Below, piece by piece: positions 1-6,280 of a DNA stretch of 11,454 bases. The DNA comes from Deltaproteobacteria bacterium (GTDB taxonomy: Bacteria > Desulfobacterota > Desulfuromonadia > Desulfuromonadales > BM103). The notes beneath the pieces were generated by a model. That model worked only from the letters and a program-made list of their open reading frames with translations, made no database searches and was not told the DNA's origin. Position 1 is the first letter of the stretch, and every line of letters begins with the position of its first letter. The position numbers and the translations under genes are program-made. The stretch is from NCBI GenBank assembly GCA_006226895.1, contig SBFN01000232.1:1-11454 (forward strand), given 5' to 3'.

Positions 1-41
1 TTCAATTAACGACACTGAACTAGTTATTATACGGAACAATC

Positions 42-72
42 AAAAAGCCGACGGCAATGCCGTCGGCTTTTT
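42..72. terminator. Bidirectional rho-independent terminator
   Basis: A perfect 14-bp stem (42-55 pairs with 59-72) closes a 3-nt AAT loop. The left arm begins with five A and the right arm ends with five T, so the hairpin has a U-run in either direction. It lies 54 bp past the mipA-like stop codon on the minus strand and could also end a plus-strand gene located before the window. Positions 1-41 and 73-126 show nothing else I can name. Confidence 0.9.
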
Positions 73-126
73 GTTGGTTAGTATAGTGCAGGGAGAGTTT
101 CTCCCCGCTTGGATGCCGGGCCCTGC

Positions 127-897
127 TTAGTTGCCCCAGCGATAAGTCGCCATCAGGCCGAAGAAGGTCTGCGAATCATCCCCTTCATCGACAATCGGGC
201 TGTCTTCGGCGTCTTCGTCTTCAAGCAGTGCGGAGTAAGACAGAATGCCCATAATGCCCCACTGCTCCCAGGGCGTATAATGTGCGACAATTCTGGTTCC
301 GACATCCTTCAGGCCGGACTCGGCTTCGTAGAGGTCCAGGCCGCTGGTGCCAACATTTTTATCGTTTACTCCGAAGTATGTATCCGTGTAGTCGTCATCA
401 GCATAGGTGAGGAAAACGTTTGGCGTCACAACCAGAGCATCTGAAGCCTTCCACCTGTAACCTACATTCCCCTGTACCAGCATGCCATCATGCTCATCGG
501 AAATATCCATCAGGAAGTCCACGCCCAGCAGCACATTGTCAAAGTCCGCCAGAATATACGCGCCAGCCTCCGTGGCGTCATCGATGTCCTTCATTCTATC
601 GACAACCTTATTGTCGACATCATCACGGCCCATGCGATAGTTCAGAATCGGGCCAAACTGGAATTTATTGCTGGCCACGACATTGACCCTGAAATTCGTG
701 CCAAGCAGAGAGAAAGACCGGCCGCTATCATACTTGCCAGTCAACATCAGCATGGGAACGCCTTCGTAATCGTCCGAACCTTCGTATTCTGGAGCAAAAC
801 CCGCACCGACACCTACAGTGTGCTTGGCCGCAAGTACCGGGCCAGCGACAATGCACAAAGCGAACATTAAACAGAAGATAATCTTTGTCAGTTTCAT
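127..897 (-). CDS. MipA/OmpV family outer-membrane protein
   Basis: This 256-residue protein is probably a beta-barrel of the outer membrane. Members of the MipA/OmpV family have been linked to a murein-scaffold role (MipA) and to stress or antibiotic responses, but the substrate here is unknown. Residues 1-23 form a clear Sec signal peptide (Lys-rich start, hydrophobic core, cleavage after Val-Leu-Ala). The mature part opens with a glycine-rich strand followed by the family-like 'PEYEGSDDYEGVP' segment. It then alternates short amphipathic strands with acidic Asp/Glu-rich loops and ends in an aromatic strand (Tyr-Arg-Trp-Gly-Asn). I chose the ATG at 897 because it starts the signal peptide and has GGAGG at 903-907, 5 nt upstream. 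The open frame runs on to 1074, but that extension overlaps the upstream gene and has no matching features. The gene is monocistronic-looking, with a terminator after it. Family assignment is confident; function is not. Confidence 0.85.
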   Translation of the reverse strand: MKLTKIIFCLMFALCIVAGPVLAAKHTVGVGAGFAPEYEGSDDYEGVPMLMLTGKYDSGRSFSLLGTNFRVNVVASNKFQFGPILNYRMGRDDVDNKVVDRMKDIDDATEAGAYILADFDNVLLGVDFLMDISDEHDGMLVQGNVGYRWKASDALVVTPNVFLTYADDDYTDTYFGVNDKNVGTSGLDLYEAESGLKDVGTRIVAHYTPWEQWGIMGILSYSALLEDEDAEDSPIVDEGDDSQTFFGLMATYRWGN

Positions 898-946
898 TGA
901 AGCCTCCAAGTGGTTAGAATTTTTGAAATACTCTAACAGGCTAAAC

Positions 947-963
947 GATATTTCTGAAATATC
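947..963. promoter_or_regulatory. 17-bp perfect palindrome upstream of mipA-like gene
   Basis: GATATTTC, one central base, then GAAATATC form a perfect 8-1-8 dyad, 50 bp upstream of the start codon at 897. On the minus strand its left edge overlaps a TTGATA hexamer that resembles a -35 box, so an operator is plausible. I could not find a convincing -10 partner at standard spacing, so the promoter itself is unplaced. Confidence 0.45.
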
Positions 964-999
964 AATAATTTTGTCAGGGATTAAGCAAGCCCCCCCCTG

Positions 1000-1054
1000 G
1001 AACAAGTCTTGTTTCATATTTATCAAAAGCTCGGCTGAAGGGAATGTGTTCCCT
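1000..1054. repeat. Two further inverted repeats in the mipA leader
   Basis: AACAAG-T-CTTGTT (1001-1013) is a 6-1-6 dyad, and AGGGAA-TGTG-TTCCCT (1039-1054) is a 6-4-6 hairpin. The second lies just past the stop codon of the thiolation-like gene (1067) on the minus strand. It could be a weak terminator, but it lacks a T-run. A run of eight C (990-997) lies beside the first. Confidence 0.4.
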
Positions 1055-1066
1055 GATTTGCCTGTC

Positions 1067-2041
1067 TCAGACAATCATCCCTGTTGCTTTTTCTCTTGAC
1101 ATGGGGGCGATACGGAAGCGCTTCTCGCCGCCCGGCATCTCAGCTAAAACACCCACTTCTTCCTGATTCTTTCCTTTGCCGTAGGTAGCGAGAATGGCTC
1201 CCGCCGTTTGCAGGTCTTCCTCTGAGGGTTTTCCCGAAACCAGGCCTAACGGGCCGGAGACACCGGGAGTACGCAGAATGATATAACCACTCCTGTCGGC
1301 GGCTCGAATGGCATCGTTGTCTTTCTGGTGTCTGCCCAAGGTCAGCTTGGACTGTTTTGAAAGGCGAAACTGGCGGCCAATCTTGAGTAGCTCGACATCA
1401 TCTACGTTGCAGTCTGGCTGGTGTTTGACCAGGTCGCGCAGACGGTCTGAGAAGTGGATCTCTGTCAGCAGACAACCGCCACCTGAGGAAGGAAAGTCCG
1501 TTAGCCCCCATTCCTTTGCCAGGGCTTCCTGGGGTTTACGCGACCGACCCTGAATATCAAGGAGCCGATTACGGTCAACCAGGCCCTGCTCTTCAATGGT
1601 GGTCTCCGGCAGCAGCTTGGCACTCAGGGGTCTAATGATGCGGTCCGGATGGCCGGAGTAGTTGGCTACCGAACGCAGCGCGTTGGAGTTCTGGCTCATG
1701 GGTCGTTGCCCCAACACTTCGCCGGAGAAGAGGAAGTCGAAACCTTGCTCAGCCATGATTTCACCGGCCAGGCGAAACATCATGGCGTGGCAGTCGATAC
1801 AGGGGTTCATGTTCTTGCCGTAGCCGTAGTGCGGATTCTTAAGCATCTCCAGGTGGACTTCGCTGATATTCTCAACAATCAGCGGGATGCCCATCTGCTT
1901 TGCTGCGAGCTCTGCTTTACTGCTACCGAAAAAAGGAGTGACAAAGGAAATGGCGGTGACATCAACTCCCTGGCGCTTGAGGCATAGGGCAGCAAGGCTG
2001 CTGTCGAGTCCTCCGGAAAGGAGTCCCAGGGCTTTACTCAT
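1067..2041 (-). CDS. PP-loop ATPase, tRNA-thiolation-like (ThiI/MnmA-like)
   Basis: This 324-residue protein begins with an ATP-pyrophosphatase signature, SGGLDSS at residues 9-15, the adenylating loop of ThiI, MnmA, TtuA and relatives. The likely reaction is ATP activation of a tRNA uridine followed by sulfur insertion, in the cytoplasm. The THUMP and rhodanese domains of classical ThiI are absent. Three cysteines stand out: the pair in PCIDC (Cys81, Cys84) and one in a Gly-rich GGGC (Cys190). Their arrangement resembles the three-Cys site that holds an Fe-S cluster in TtuA-type and archaeal ThiI enzymes. The C-terminal third contains 'GRHQKDND' and 'GVSGPLGLVSG', which recall the NFACT-R (DUF814) RNA-binding domain; that match is from memory and tentative. 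The ATG at 2041 has GGAGAAG at 2047-2053. The gene is divergent from pilT and followed by mipA. PP-loop enzyme: sure. Exact tRNA position and product: not known. Confidence 0.75.
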   Translation of the reverse strand: MSKALGLLSGGLDSSLAALCLKRQGVDVTAISFVTPFFGSSKAELAAKQMGIPLIVENISEVHLEMLKNPHYGYGKNMNPCIDCHAMMFRLAGEIMAEQGFDFLFSGEVLGQRPMSQNSNALRSVANYSGHPDRIIRPLSAKLLPETTIEEQGLVDRNRLLDIQGRSRKPQEALAKEWGLTDFPSSGGGCLLTEIHFSDRLRDLVKHQPDCNVDDVELLKIGRQFRLSKQSKLTLGRHQKDNDAIRAADRSGYIILRTPGVSGPLGLVSGKPSEEDLQTAGAILATYGKGKNQEEVGVLAEMPGGEKRFRIAPMSREKATGMIV

Positions 2042-2193
2042 AATAGCTTCTCCATTGCTTCTGGATTCCCGATCACGTTAATTTTGGCGCGGATTCAGGA
2101 GGTTAGTGGAACCGTGGTTGATACCATGATGTTACCTCGGATATCAAGTTGGAATCTACTCTGGATGTGAGAGTGTAAAGGCAGGCAATCAGC

Positions 2194-2223
2194 TTGACAA
2201 TGAAAAGCCGGCTCTGCCAGAAT
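2194..2223 (+). promoter_or_regulatory. Putative sigma-70 promoter for pilT
   Basis: A perfect TTGACA (2194-2199) is followed after 18 bp by CAGAAT (2218-2223), which matches four of six -10 bases. It lies about 55 bp upstream of the pilT start. The rest of the 237-bp divergent gap (2042-2278) shows no gene. The promoter of the minus-strand thiolation-like gene must also lie there, but I could not place it. Confidence 0.5.
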
Positions 2224-2278
2224 GTGCTGCGGTTTCCTGGGGATTAACATCCGCAACCAAAGGCTTTCGGGAGAGCTC

Positions 2279-3346
2279 ATGGCTAAAATTGATTCGCTGT
2301 TCAAAATGATGAAACAACAAGGTGCCAGTGATCTGCATGTTTCCACCGGTGCACCTCCTCTCTTCCGCCTTCACGGCGAGATGGAAAAGCTCAACTACCC
2401 ACCTTTGAATGACCAGCAGGCCCGTGGCCTTCTGTACGAGATCCTCAACGAGGAACAGCGTGCAGAGTTCGAAGCCAACCTTGATCTGGACTTCGCTTAC
2501 TCCCTGGAGGGGGTTGCACGCTTTCGTGGCAACATTTTGGAGACCCACCGTGGCGTTGCCGGTGTTTTCAGAATCATCCCCAGCAAGATTTTGACTGCCG
2601 ACCAGCTCGGTTTGCCGGAGGGTATCCGTAAACTGACTAAACTGAAAAAAGGACTGGTGTTGGTGACCGGGCCAACCGGCAGCGGAAAGTCAACCACTCT
2701 GGCGGCCATGATTGACCTGATCAACAAGACCCGCCGTGAGCACATCCTGACTCTCGAAGATCCTCTCGAATTTATTCATGAAAACCAGATGTCTCTGATA
2801 AATCAACGGCAGATTGGTCAGCATTCACAGTCCTTTGCCAATGCTTTACGTGCCGCTTTACGGGAGGACCCCGATGTCATTCTTGTCGGTGAGATGCGCG
2901 ACCTGGAAACCATTTCCATGGCAATGACCGCCGCTGAAACCGGACACCTGGTCTTCGGTACCTTGCATACCAACTCGGCTCCGAAAACCATTGATCGTAT
3001 CATCGATGCTTTTCCCAAGGATTCCCAGGAGCAGGTGAGAACCATGCTTGGTGAGAGTCTCAAGGGCATTATCTGCCAACAGTTATTGCGTACTGCCGAT
3101 GGCAAGGGCCGGGCGGCTGCCCTGGAGATATTGATCTGTAACTCTGCTGTCGCTAACCTGATCCGCGAAGCCAAGACCTTCCAGGTGCCGTCAATCATGC
3201 AGACGGCCAAGGGTGATGGCATGCAGTTGATGGATCAACATATCCTCGAAATGCTCAAGGCCAAGCTTATCAATGGTGATGAAGCCTATCGCTGCTGTGT
3301 CGAAAAGAAAGCTTTTGAGCAGTACCTTCCGAAGAAGAAGCTTTGA
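2279..3346 (+). CDS. pilT: Type IV pilus retraction ATPase PilT
   Basis: A 355-residue cytoplasmic hexameric ATPase that powers type IV pilus retraction (twitching, DNA uptake, surface sensing) at the inner-membrane pilus base. All GspE/PilT-family landmarks are present: an N-terminal PAS-like domain with the 'SDLHVSTG' start, Walker A GPTGSGKST (131-139), Asp box LTLEDPLEF (157-165), Walker B DPDVILVGEMRD (198-209) and His box TGHLVFGTLHTNSA (221-234). The retraction-specific C-terminal motif appears as AVANLIRE (290-297), close to the AIRNLIRE of PilT, which argues against PilB. I chose the ATG at 2279 because it starts the conserved N-terminus and has GGGAG at 2269-2273, 5 nt away; an in-frame ATG at 2222 falls in the -10 region of the putative promoter. 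Length is normal for PilT. No other pilus gene is nearby; moaA follows after 83 bp and may be co-transcribed. Confidence 0.93.
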   Translation: MAKIDSLFKMMKQQGASDLHVSTGAPPLFRLHGEMEKLNYPPLNDQQARGLLYEILNEEQRAEFEANLDLDFAYSLEGVARFRGNILETHRGVAGVFRIIPSKILTADQLGLPEGIRKLTKLKKGLVLVTGPTGSGKSTTLAAMIDLINKTRREHILTLEDPLEFIHENQMSLINQRQIGQHSQSFANALRAALREDPDVILVGEMRDLETISMAMTAAETGHLVFGTLHTNSAPKTIDRIIDAFPKDSQEQVRTMLGESLKGIICQQLLRTADGKGRAAALEILICNSAVANLIREAKTFQVPSIMQTAKGDGMQLMDQHILEMLKAKLINGDEAYRCCVEKKAFEQYLPKKKL

Positions 3347-3429
3347 TAAGCAGTGCCTTCCTCTGCTTGCCTAGGTTTGCCTGCCAGTGTTAGCATCAAA
3401 AATGTGAACAACGAAACCAGGGAGCTTTT

Positions 3430-4410
3430 GTGCAAGACCAATTCGGGCGAAAAATTGAATATTTGCGCCTGTCAGTGACAGATCGCTGCAATCTTCGCTG
3501 CCGCTACTGCATGCCTGAAAGTGGGGTTGCGGATCTTACCCATGGCGATGTGCTGCGTTACGAGGAGCTGCTGCGGGTAACTGCCGCGGCCTGCCGACTC
3601 GGCATTCGTAAAGTCCGCGTGACCGGTGGCGAGCCCCTGGTCAGGCGCGGTATTGTCGACTTTATCGGTCGCTTGGCTAACTTGCCGGAGAAACCGGAAA
3701 TTACACTGACCACTAACGGCCTGCTTCTGGCAGAATTGGCAGAGGAGCTGAGGGCTGCCGGCCTTGCCCGGGTCAACATAAGTCTTGATACACTCCGTCC
3801 GGAGCGCTTTGAAGAGTTGACCCGGCGTTCCGGTTTGGAGAAGGTCCTGGCCGGCATCGAAGCCGCCGAAAGAGTGGGGATGCTGCCGATCAAGCTGAAC
3901 ATCATTCCTTTTGCAGATTTTAACGCCGATGAGATCGTTGATTTCGCCCGGCTTACACTGGAGCACCCCTGGGATGTCCGTTTTATCGAGTTTATGCCGA
4001 TCAGTGCCGATCTGGACTATGCTTCTAAAGACGGTATGCCGATCAGCGAGGTTGAGTCAAGACTGAGAACCCTTGGCGAGTTGGAGGCTCTTCCCCATCA
4101 GGCCTCCTCGGGGCCTGCCCAAATGTATCGTCTGCCAGGCGCCAAGGGACGTGTCGGGCTGATTCCTTCTGTCTCCGGACATTTTTGTGGTGATTGTAAT
4201 CGCCTGCGCGTGATGGCCGACGGCCGGGTGCGTGGCTGTTTATTTGACAATGAAGAGACGGATCTCAAAACGGCTTTGCGCGATGGCAGCGATGATCAGA
4301 TCCTGGAGGAACTCCTCTTGGCGGCAGCTTGTGGTAAGCCGCAGAAACACAAAATCAATGGTAAGGACTTCATGACACCGAGTCGACGCATGCATGGCAT
4401 TGGTGGTTGA
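3430..4410 (+). CDS. moaA: GTP 3',8-cyclase MoaA (molybdenum cofactor)
   Basis: This radical-SAM enzyme rearranges GTP to 3',8-cyclo-7,8-dihydro-GTP, the first step of molybdopterin synthesis (with MoaC). The 326-residue protein has the N-terminal CxxxCxxC [4Fe-4S] site (Cys20, Cys24, Cys27) and the radical-SAM GGEP motif (66-69). It also has the second, C-terminal cluster site that binds GTP (Cys253, Cys256, Cys270, in CGDCNRLR...GC), and it ends in Gly-Gly, whose integrity is known to matter for MoaA activity. The start is GTG at 3430, with GGAG at 3421-3424 five nt before it. One oddity is that the 'KxNxxxxxGxN' loop reads KLNIIPFADFN, with Asp where Gly is usual. It lies 83 bp after pilT on the same strand with no terminator between, and is followed by a strong terminator. 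Assignment is firm. Confidence 0.95.
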   Translation: MQDQFGRKIEYLRLSVTDRCNLRCRYCMPESGVADLTHGDVLRYEELLRVTAAACRLGIRKVRVTGGEPLVRRGIVDFIGRLANLPEKPEITLTTNGLLLAELAEELRAAGLARVNISLDTLRPERFEELTRRSGLEKVLAGIEAAERVGMLPIKLNIIPFADFNADEIVDFARLTLEHPWDVRFIEFMPISADLDYASKDGMPISEVESRLRTLGELEALPHQASSGPAQMYRLPGAKGRVGLIPSVSGHFCGDCNRLRVMADGRVRGCLFDNEETDLKTALRDGSDDQILEELLLAAACGKPQKHKINGKDFMTPSRRMHGIGG

Positions 4411-4447
4411 TAGAGGCCGGGGCTTGAGGCTGGTAACTAGAGGCTGG
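4411..4447 (+). repeat. Three degenerate copies of a ~10-bp GAGGCTGG repeat
   Basis: Directly after the moaA stop, TAGAGGCCGG, TTGAGGCTGG and TAGAGGCTGG follow one another with short spacers. The same core (GGCTGGAGG / CCTCCAGCC) recurs as an inverted pair at 11311-11358 between hypD and hypE, suggesting a dispersed intergenic repeat. Confidence 0.45.
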
Positions 4448-4464
4448 ATAAAAAGAATAGAAAG

Positions 4465-4500
4465 AGCAAGGCCCGCCGGGAACAACGGCGGGCCTTGCTT
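4465..4500. terminator. Bidirectional terminator between moaA and cytochrome gene
   Basis: A perfect, GC-rich 14-bp stem (4465-4478 with 4486-4499) has a 7-nt loop. The minus strand has a T-rich flank (complement of 4451-4464) and the plus strand a short T-rich flank (4499-4512). It lies between convergent genes and probably ends both transcripts. Confidence 0.85.
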
Positions 4501-4521
4501 GTTTGCGTTTTGTACAACAGA

Positions 4522-4839
4522 TTACTGCTTGACGTGGCAACGGGCACAGTTTCCCTGTGCATCAAAAGCACGTTTGCCATTGTGACAGACACCACAAAGC
4601 TTGCCTGCGTAGATCTCATCCATGGTGATCTCTACGGTTCCCTGTTTCATTTTCGGGAACATGCCCTTGTTATGGCAGTCTTTGCACTTGAGACCTTGCT
4701 CTTTATGTAGGGTACCGTCGAAGATGACGGTGCCCATCGGGCTTTCGTTGAATTCGAGAGTCTTTTTGGCAGAGACAGCCAAAGCAGGTCCCCCGCTCAA
4801 AAACAGAGCGACAACAATCAGGCAGATCACTTTTTGCAT
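4522..4839 (-). CDS. Periplasmic triheme c7-type cytochrome
   Basis: A 105-residue protein with a Sec signal peptide (residues 1-21, ending Ala-Leu-Ala) and three CxxCH heme-attachment motifs: CKDCH (52-56), CGVCH (82-86) and CARCH (98-102). Heme spacing and the 'GKLCGVCHNGKRAF' stretch resemble the c7-type triheme domain common in Geobacter and Desulfuromonas relatives, so the role is probably periplasmic electron transfer. Unusually, it has only one histidine besides the three proximal ones (His45). Family members generally have 'FxHxxH' before the first heme, but here the sequence reads FDGTLH, so the first His is missing. Two hemes would need Met (Met60, Met64 and Met73 are near) or another ligand, or be five-coordinate. 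The ATG at 4839 has a strong AGGAGG at 4847-4852, 7 nt away. It follows glcF by 104 bp and has its own promoter-like sequence, so a link to lactate oxidation is possible but unproved. Confidence 0.88.
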   Translation of the reverse strand: MQKVICLIVVALFLSGGPALAVSAKKTLEFNESPMGTVIFDGTLHKEQGLKCKDCHNKGMFPKMKQGTVEITMDEIYAGKLCGVCHNGKRAFDAQGNCARCHVKQ

Positions 4840-4893
4840 CGGTTTTCCTCCTGGAACGAGTGGGCGTTATCAAGTCAATGGGTAGACGGGGTC

Positions 4894-4921
4894 ATTTTAA
4901 CAGCTTGTCAGCACTCTGCAA
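4894..4921 (-). promoter_or_regulatory. Possible promoter for the cytochrome gene
   Basis: On the minus strand, TTGCAG (4916-4921), a 16-bp spacer and TAAAAT (4894-4899) precede the cytochrome start by about 55 bp. The -10 is good and the -35 is weak. No terminator is visible between glcF and this gene, so read-through is also possible. Confidence 0.35.
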
Positions 4922-4943
4922 CGGGTCAATTCTCTTTGTTTGC

Positions 4944-6209
4944 TCACACTCCCTCGGGTAAGGCTTCGCCAAGGAGTTCCAGAATGTGCAGTGCCCTCTG
5001 ATTCCCTTTGGCATGGTTGATGCCGTCCTGAAGCTGCATGATGCATCCAGGGCAGTCTGTTGCGACCAGTTCCGCCCCGCTGCTTTCAACGTTGCCAGCC
5101 TTTCTGGCGGCGATTCTTTTTGTGTGCTCGTAGTGGTAGACCGAGTAAGTTCCACCAAGTCCGCAGCAGGTTCCGGCGTCCGGCATTTCGACATACTCCA
5201 CCTGGGGCAACGCCTTGAGAATCCGCCTGGGCTCCCTGGTGATTCCCTGGTTGCGCAGATGACAGGGGTCGTGGTAGGTCACCTTGATGCGTTGCTCGGC
5301 TTTGGGCAGCGCTTCCAGCTTCTCCGGCAGGCCATGTCTGTCTAAAAAGACGAAAATGTCCATGACCTTTGCTGACATCTCTTCGAAGTCATCCCCCAGC
5401 TCTGCGTAGATGCTGCCGAGTCCGGAGTTGCATGAGGCGCAGGCGGTAACGATATAATCAAAATTGTGCCGGTTGATCGCCGCAAGGTTCTGATCTGCCA
5501 GGCTCTCAATCGTCTTGGTCGCTCCTGCGCTCACCGCTGGCAAACCGCAGCAGGCCTGGTCCTTGGGGACGATGACGGTGACGCCGAGAAACTTCAACGC
5601 CTTGAGAAAGGCTTCGCCGACCGCAGGGTACATGTAGTTGATGCCGCAACCGGTAAAGAAGAGCACGGTCGGCTGCTGAGAGTCTCCCGGGAGAATCTCG
5701 GGAACCCTCTCGCGAAAAGGTTTGGCGGTGATTGGCGGAAGAGTCCTCTCTTTTTCCAGGTAAGGAGCCGGAAACCGCAGGCGCAGGCCGCTATTTTTCG
5801 GGAGCTTTTTAAAGAGCATCGACGACAGGCTGCCTCCCGACTTGGCTAACAGGTTCATCAGCTTCGGCCGACCAAGGACAGTAGCGACACCTTTGCCAAA
5901 GGTGGTGAGGCCCCGTTCCTCGGCGATCTGTCTTCTTGCCGCTGCAACGATGTCTTCGGTGTGTACTTTGTTGGGGCAGCCGGCGCAGCAACTGCCACAG
6001 AGCAGGCATTGGCTCAAGTCTTCCAGAACCTTGGGCTCGAGGCCGACTTCTCCTTCCAGGATCGAGTTTGCCAGGGCAATCTTGCCGCGGGCGACACGGC
6101 CTTCACGACGTTCAGCATCGAAGGCTGGACAGTGGGCCCGGCAGGCTCCACATTTGACGCAGCGCTCTATTTCGTCTCGATAATCTTCAAGTTTTTTAAG
6201 TTTGGCCAT
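4944..6209 (-). CDS. GlcF-like Fe-S subunit of 2-hydroxyacid (lactate/glycolate) oxidase
   Basis: A 421-residue (Fe-S)-binding protein of the GlcF/LldE/heterodisulfide-reductase-D type, which takes electrons from the FAD subunit (GlcD) and passes them to the membrane quinone or another carrier. It has two N-terminal [4Fe-4S] ferredoxin motifs: CxxCxxCxxxCP (Cys17, 20, 23, 27) and CLLCGSCCAGCP (Cys68, 71, 74, 78). Two CCG (cysteine-rich) domains follow: the first with Gly-Cys188, CCG (220-222) and CASC (257-260), the second with DPCH (314-317), CCG (348-350) and CPGC (386-389). All key cysteines are intact and length is normal. The ATG at 6209 fits the family N-terminus, though its ribosome site (GGAAG, 6212-6216) is only 2 nt away, so translation may depend on coupling. 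It lies 67 bp after glcD and in the same transcript as larA-glcD; this favours D-lactate over glycolate as substrate, which is an inference. Confidence 0.88.
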   Translation of the reverse strand: MAKLKKLEDYRDEIERCVKCGACRAHCPAFDAERREGRVARGKIALANSILEGEVGLEPKVLEDLSQCLLCGSCCAGCPNKVHTEDIVAAARRQIAEERGLTTFGKGVATVLGRPKLMNLLAKSGGSLSSMLFKKLPKNSGLRLRFPAPYLEKERTLPPITAKPFRERVPEILPGDSQQPTVLFFTGCGINYMYPAVGEAFLKALKFLGVTVIVPKDQACCGLPAVSAGATKTIESLADQNLAAINRHNFDYIVTACASCNSGLGSIYAELGDDFEEMSAKVMDIFVFLDRHGLPEKLEALPKAEQRIKVTYHDPCHLRNQGITREPRRILKALPQVEYVEMPDAGTCCGLGGTYSVYHYEHTKRIAARKAGNVESSGAELVATDCPGCIMQLQDGINHAKGNQRALHILELLGEALPEGV

Positions 6210-6230
6210 AACTTCCGTGGCGCGTCACGC

Positions 6231-6280
6231 GTAGTGCGCGGCGCAGATAATTTGGTAAAAGAGTTCTCGCTACGCACTAC
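6231..6280. repeat. Inverted repeat in the glcD-glcF junction
   Basis: GTAGTGCG (6231-6238) and CGCACTAC (6273-6280) are perfect 8-bp inverted copies 34 bp apart. The right copy overlaps the glcD stop codon (TAG). Neighbouring GC-rich phrases (GCGCGTCACGCG) give the gap a repeat-like look. It may be a degraded dispersed element or an RNA stem in the intercistronic region. Confidence 0.4.

Noticed and set aside
898..1074. N-terminal extension of the mipA-like frame to 1074
   Set aside because: It overlaps the end of the upstream gene and translates the dyad-rich leader; the signal peptide and GGAGG site place the start at 897.
2222..2278. Upstream ATG for pilT
   Set aside because: It lies in the putative -10 box and adds 19 residues unlike PilT; the ATG at 2279 has a ribosome site and starts the conserved N-terminus.
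3472..3966. Long antisense open frames inside moaA, pilT, glcD, glcF and larA
   Set aside because: They are frame shadows of well-supported genes, with no ribosome sites or recognisable domains.
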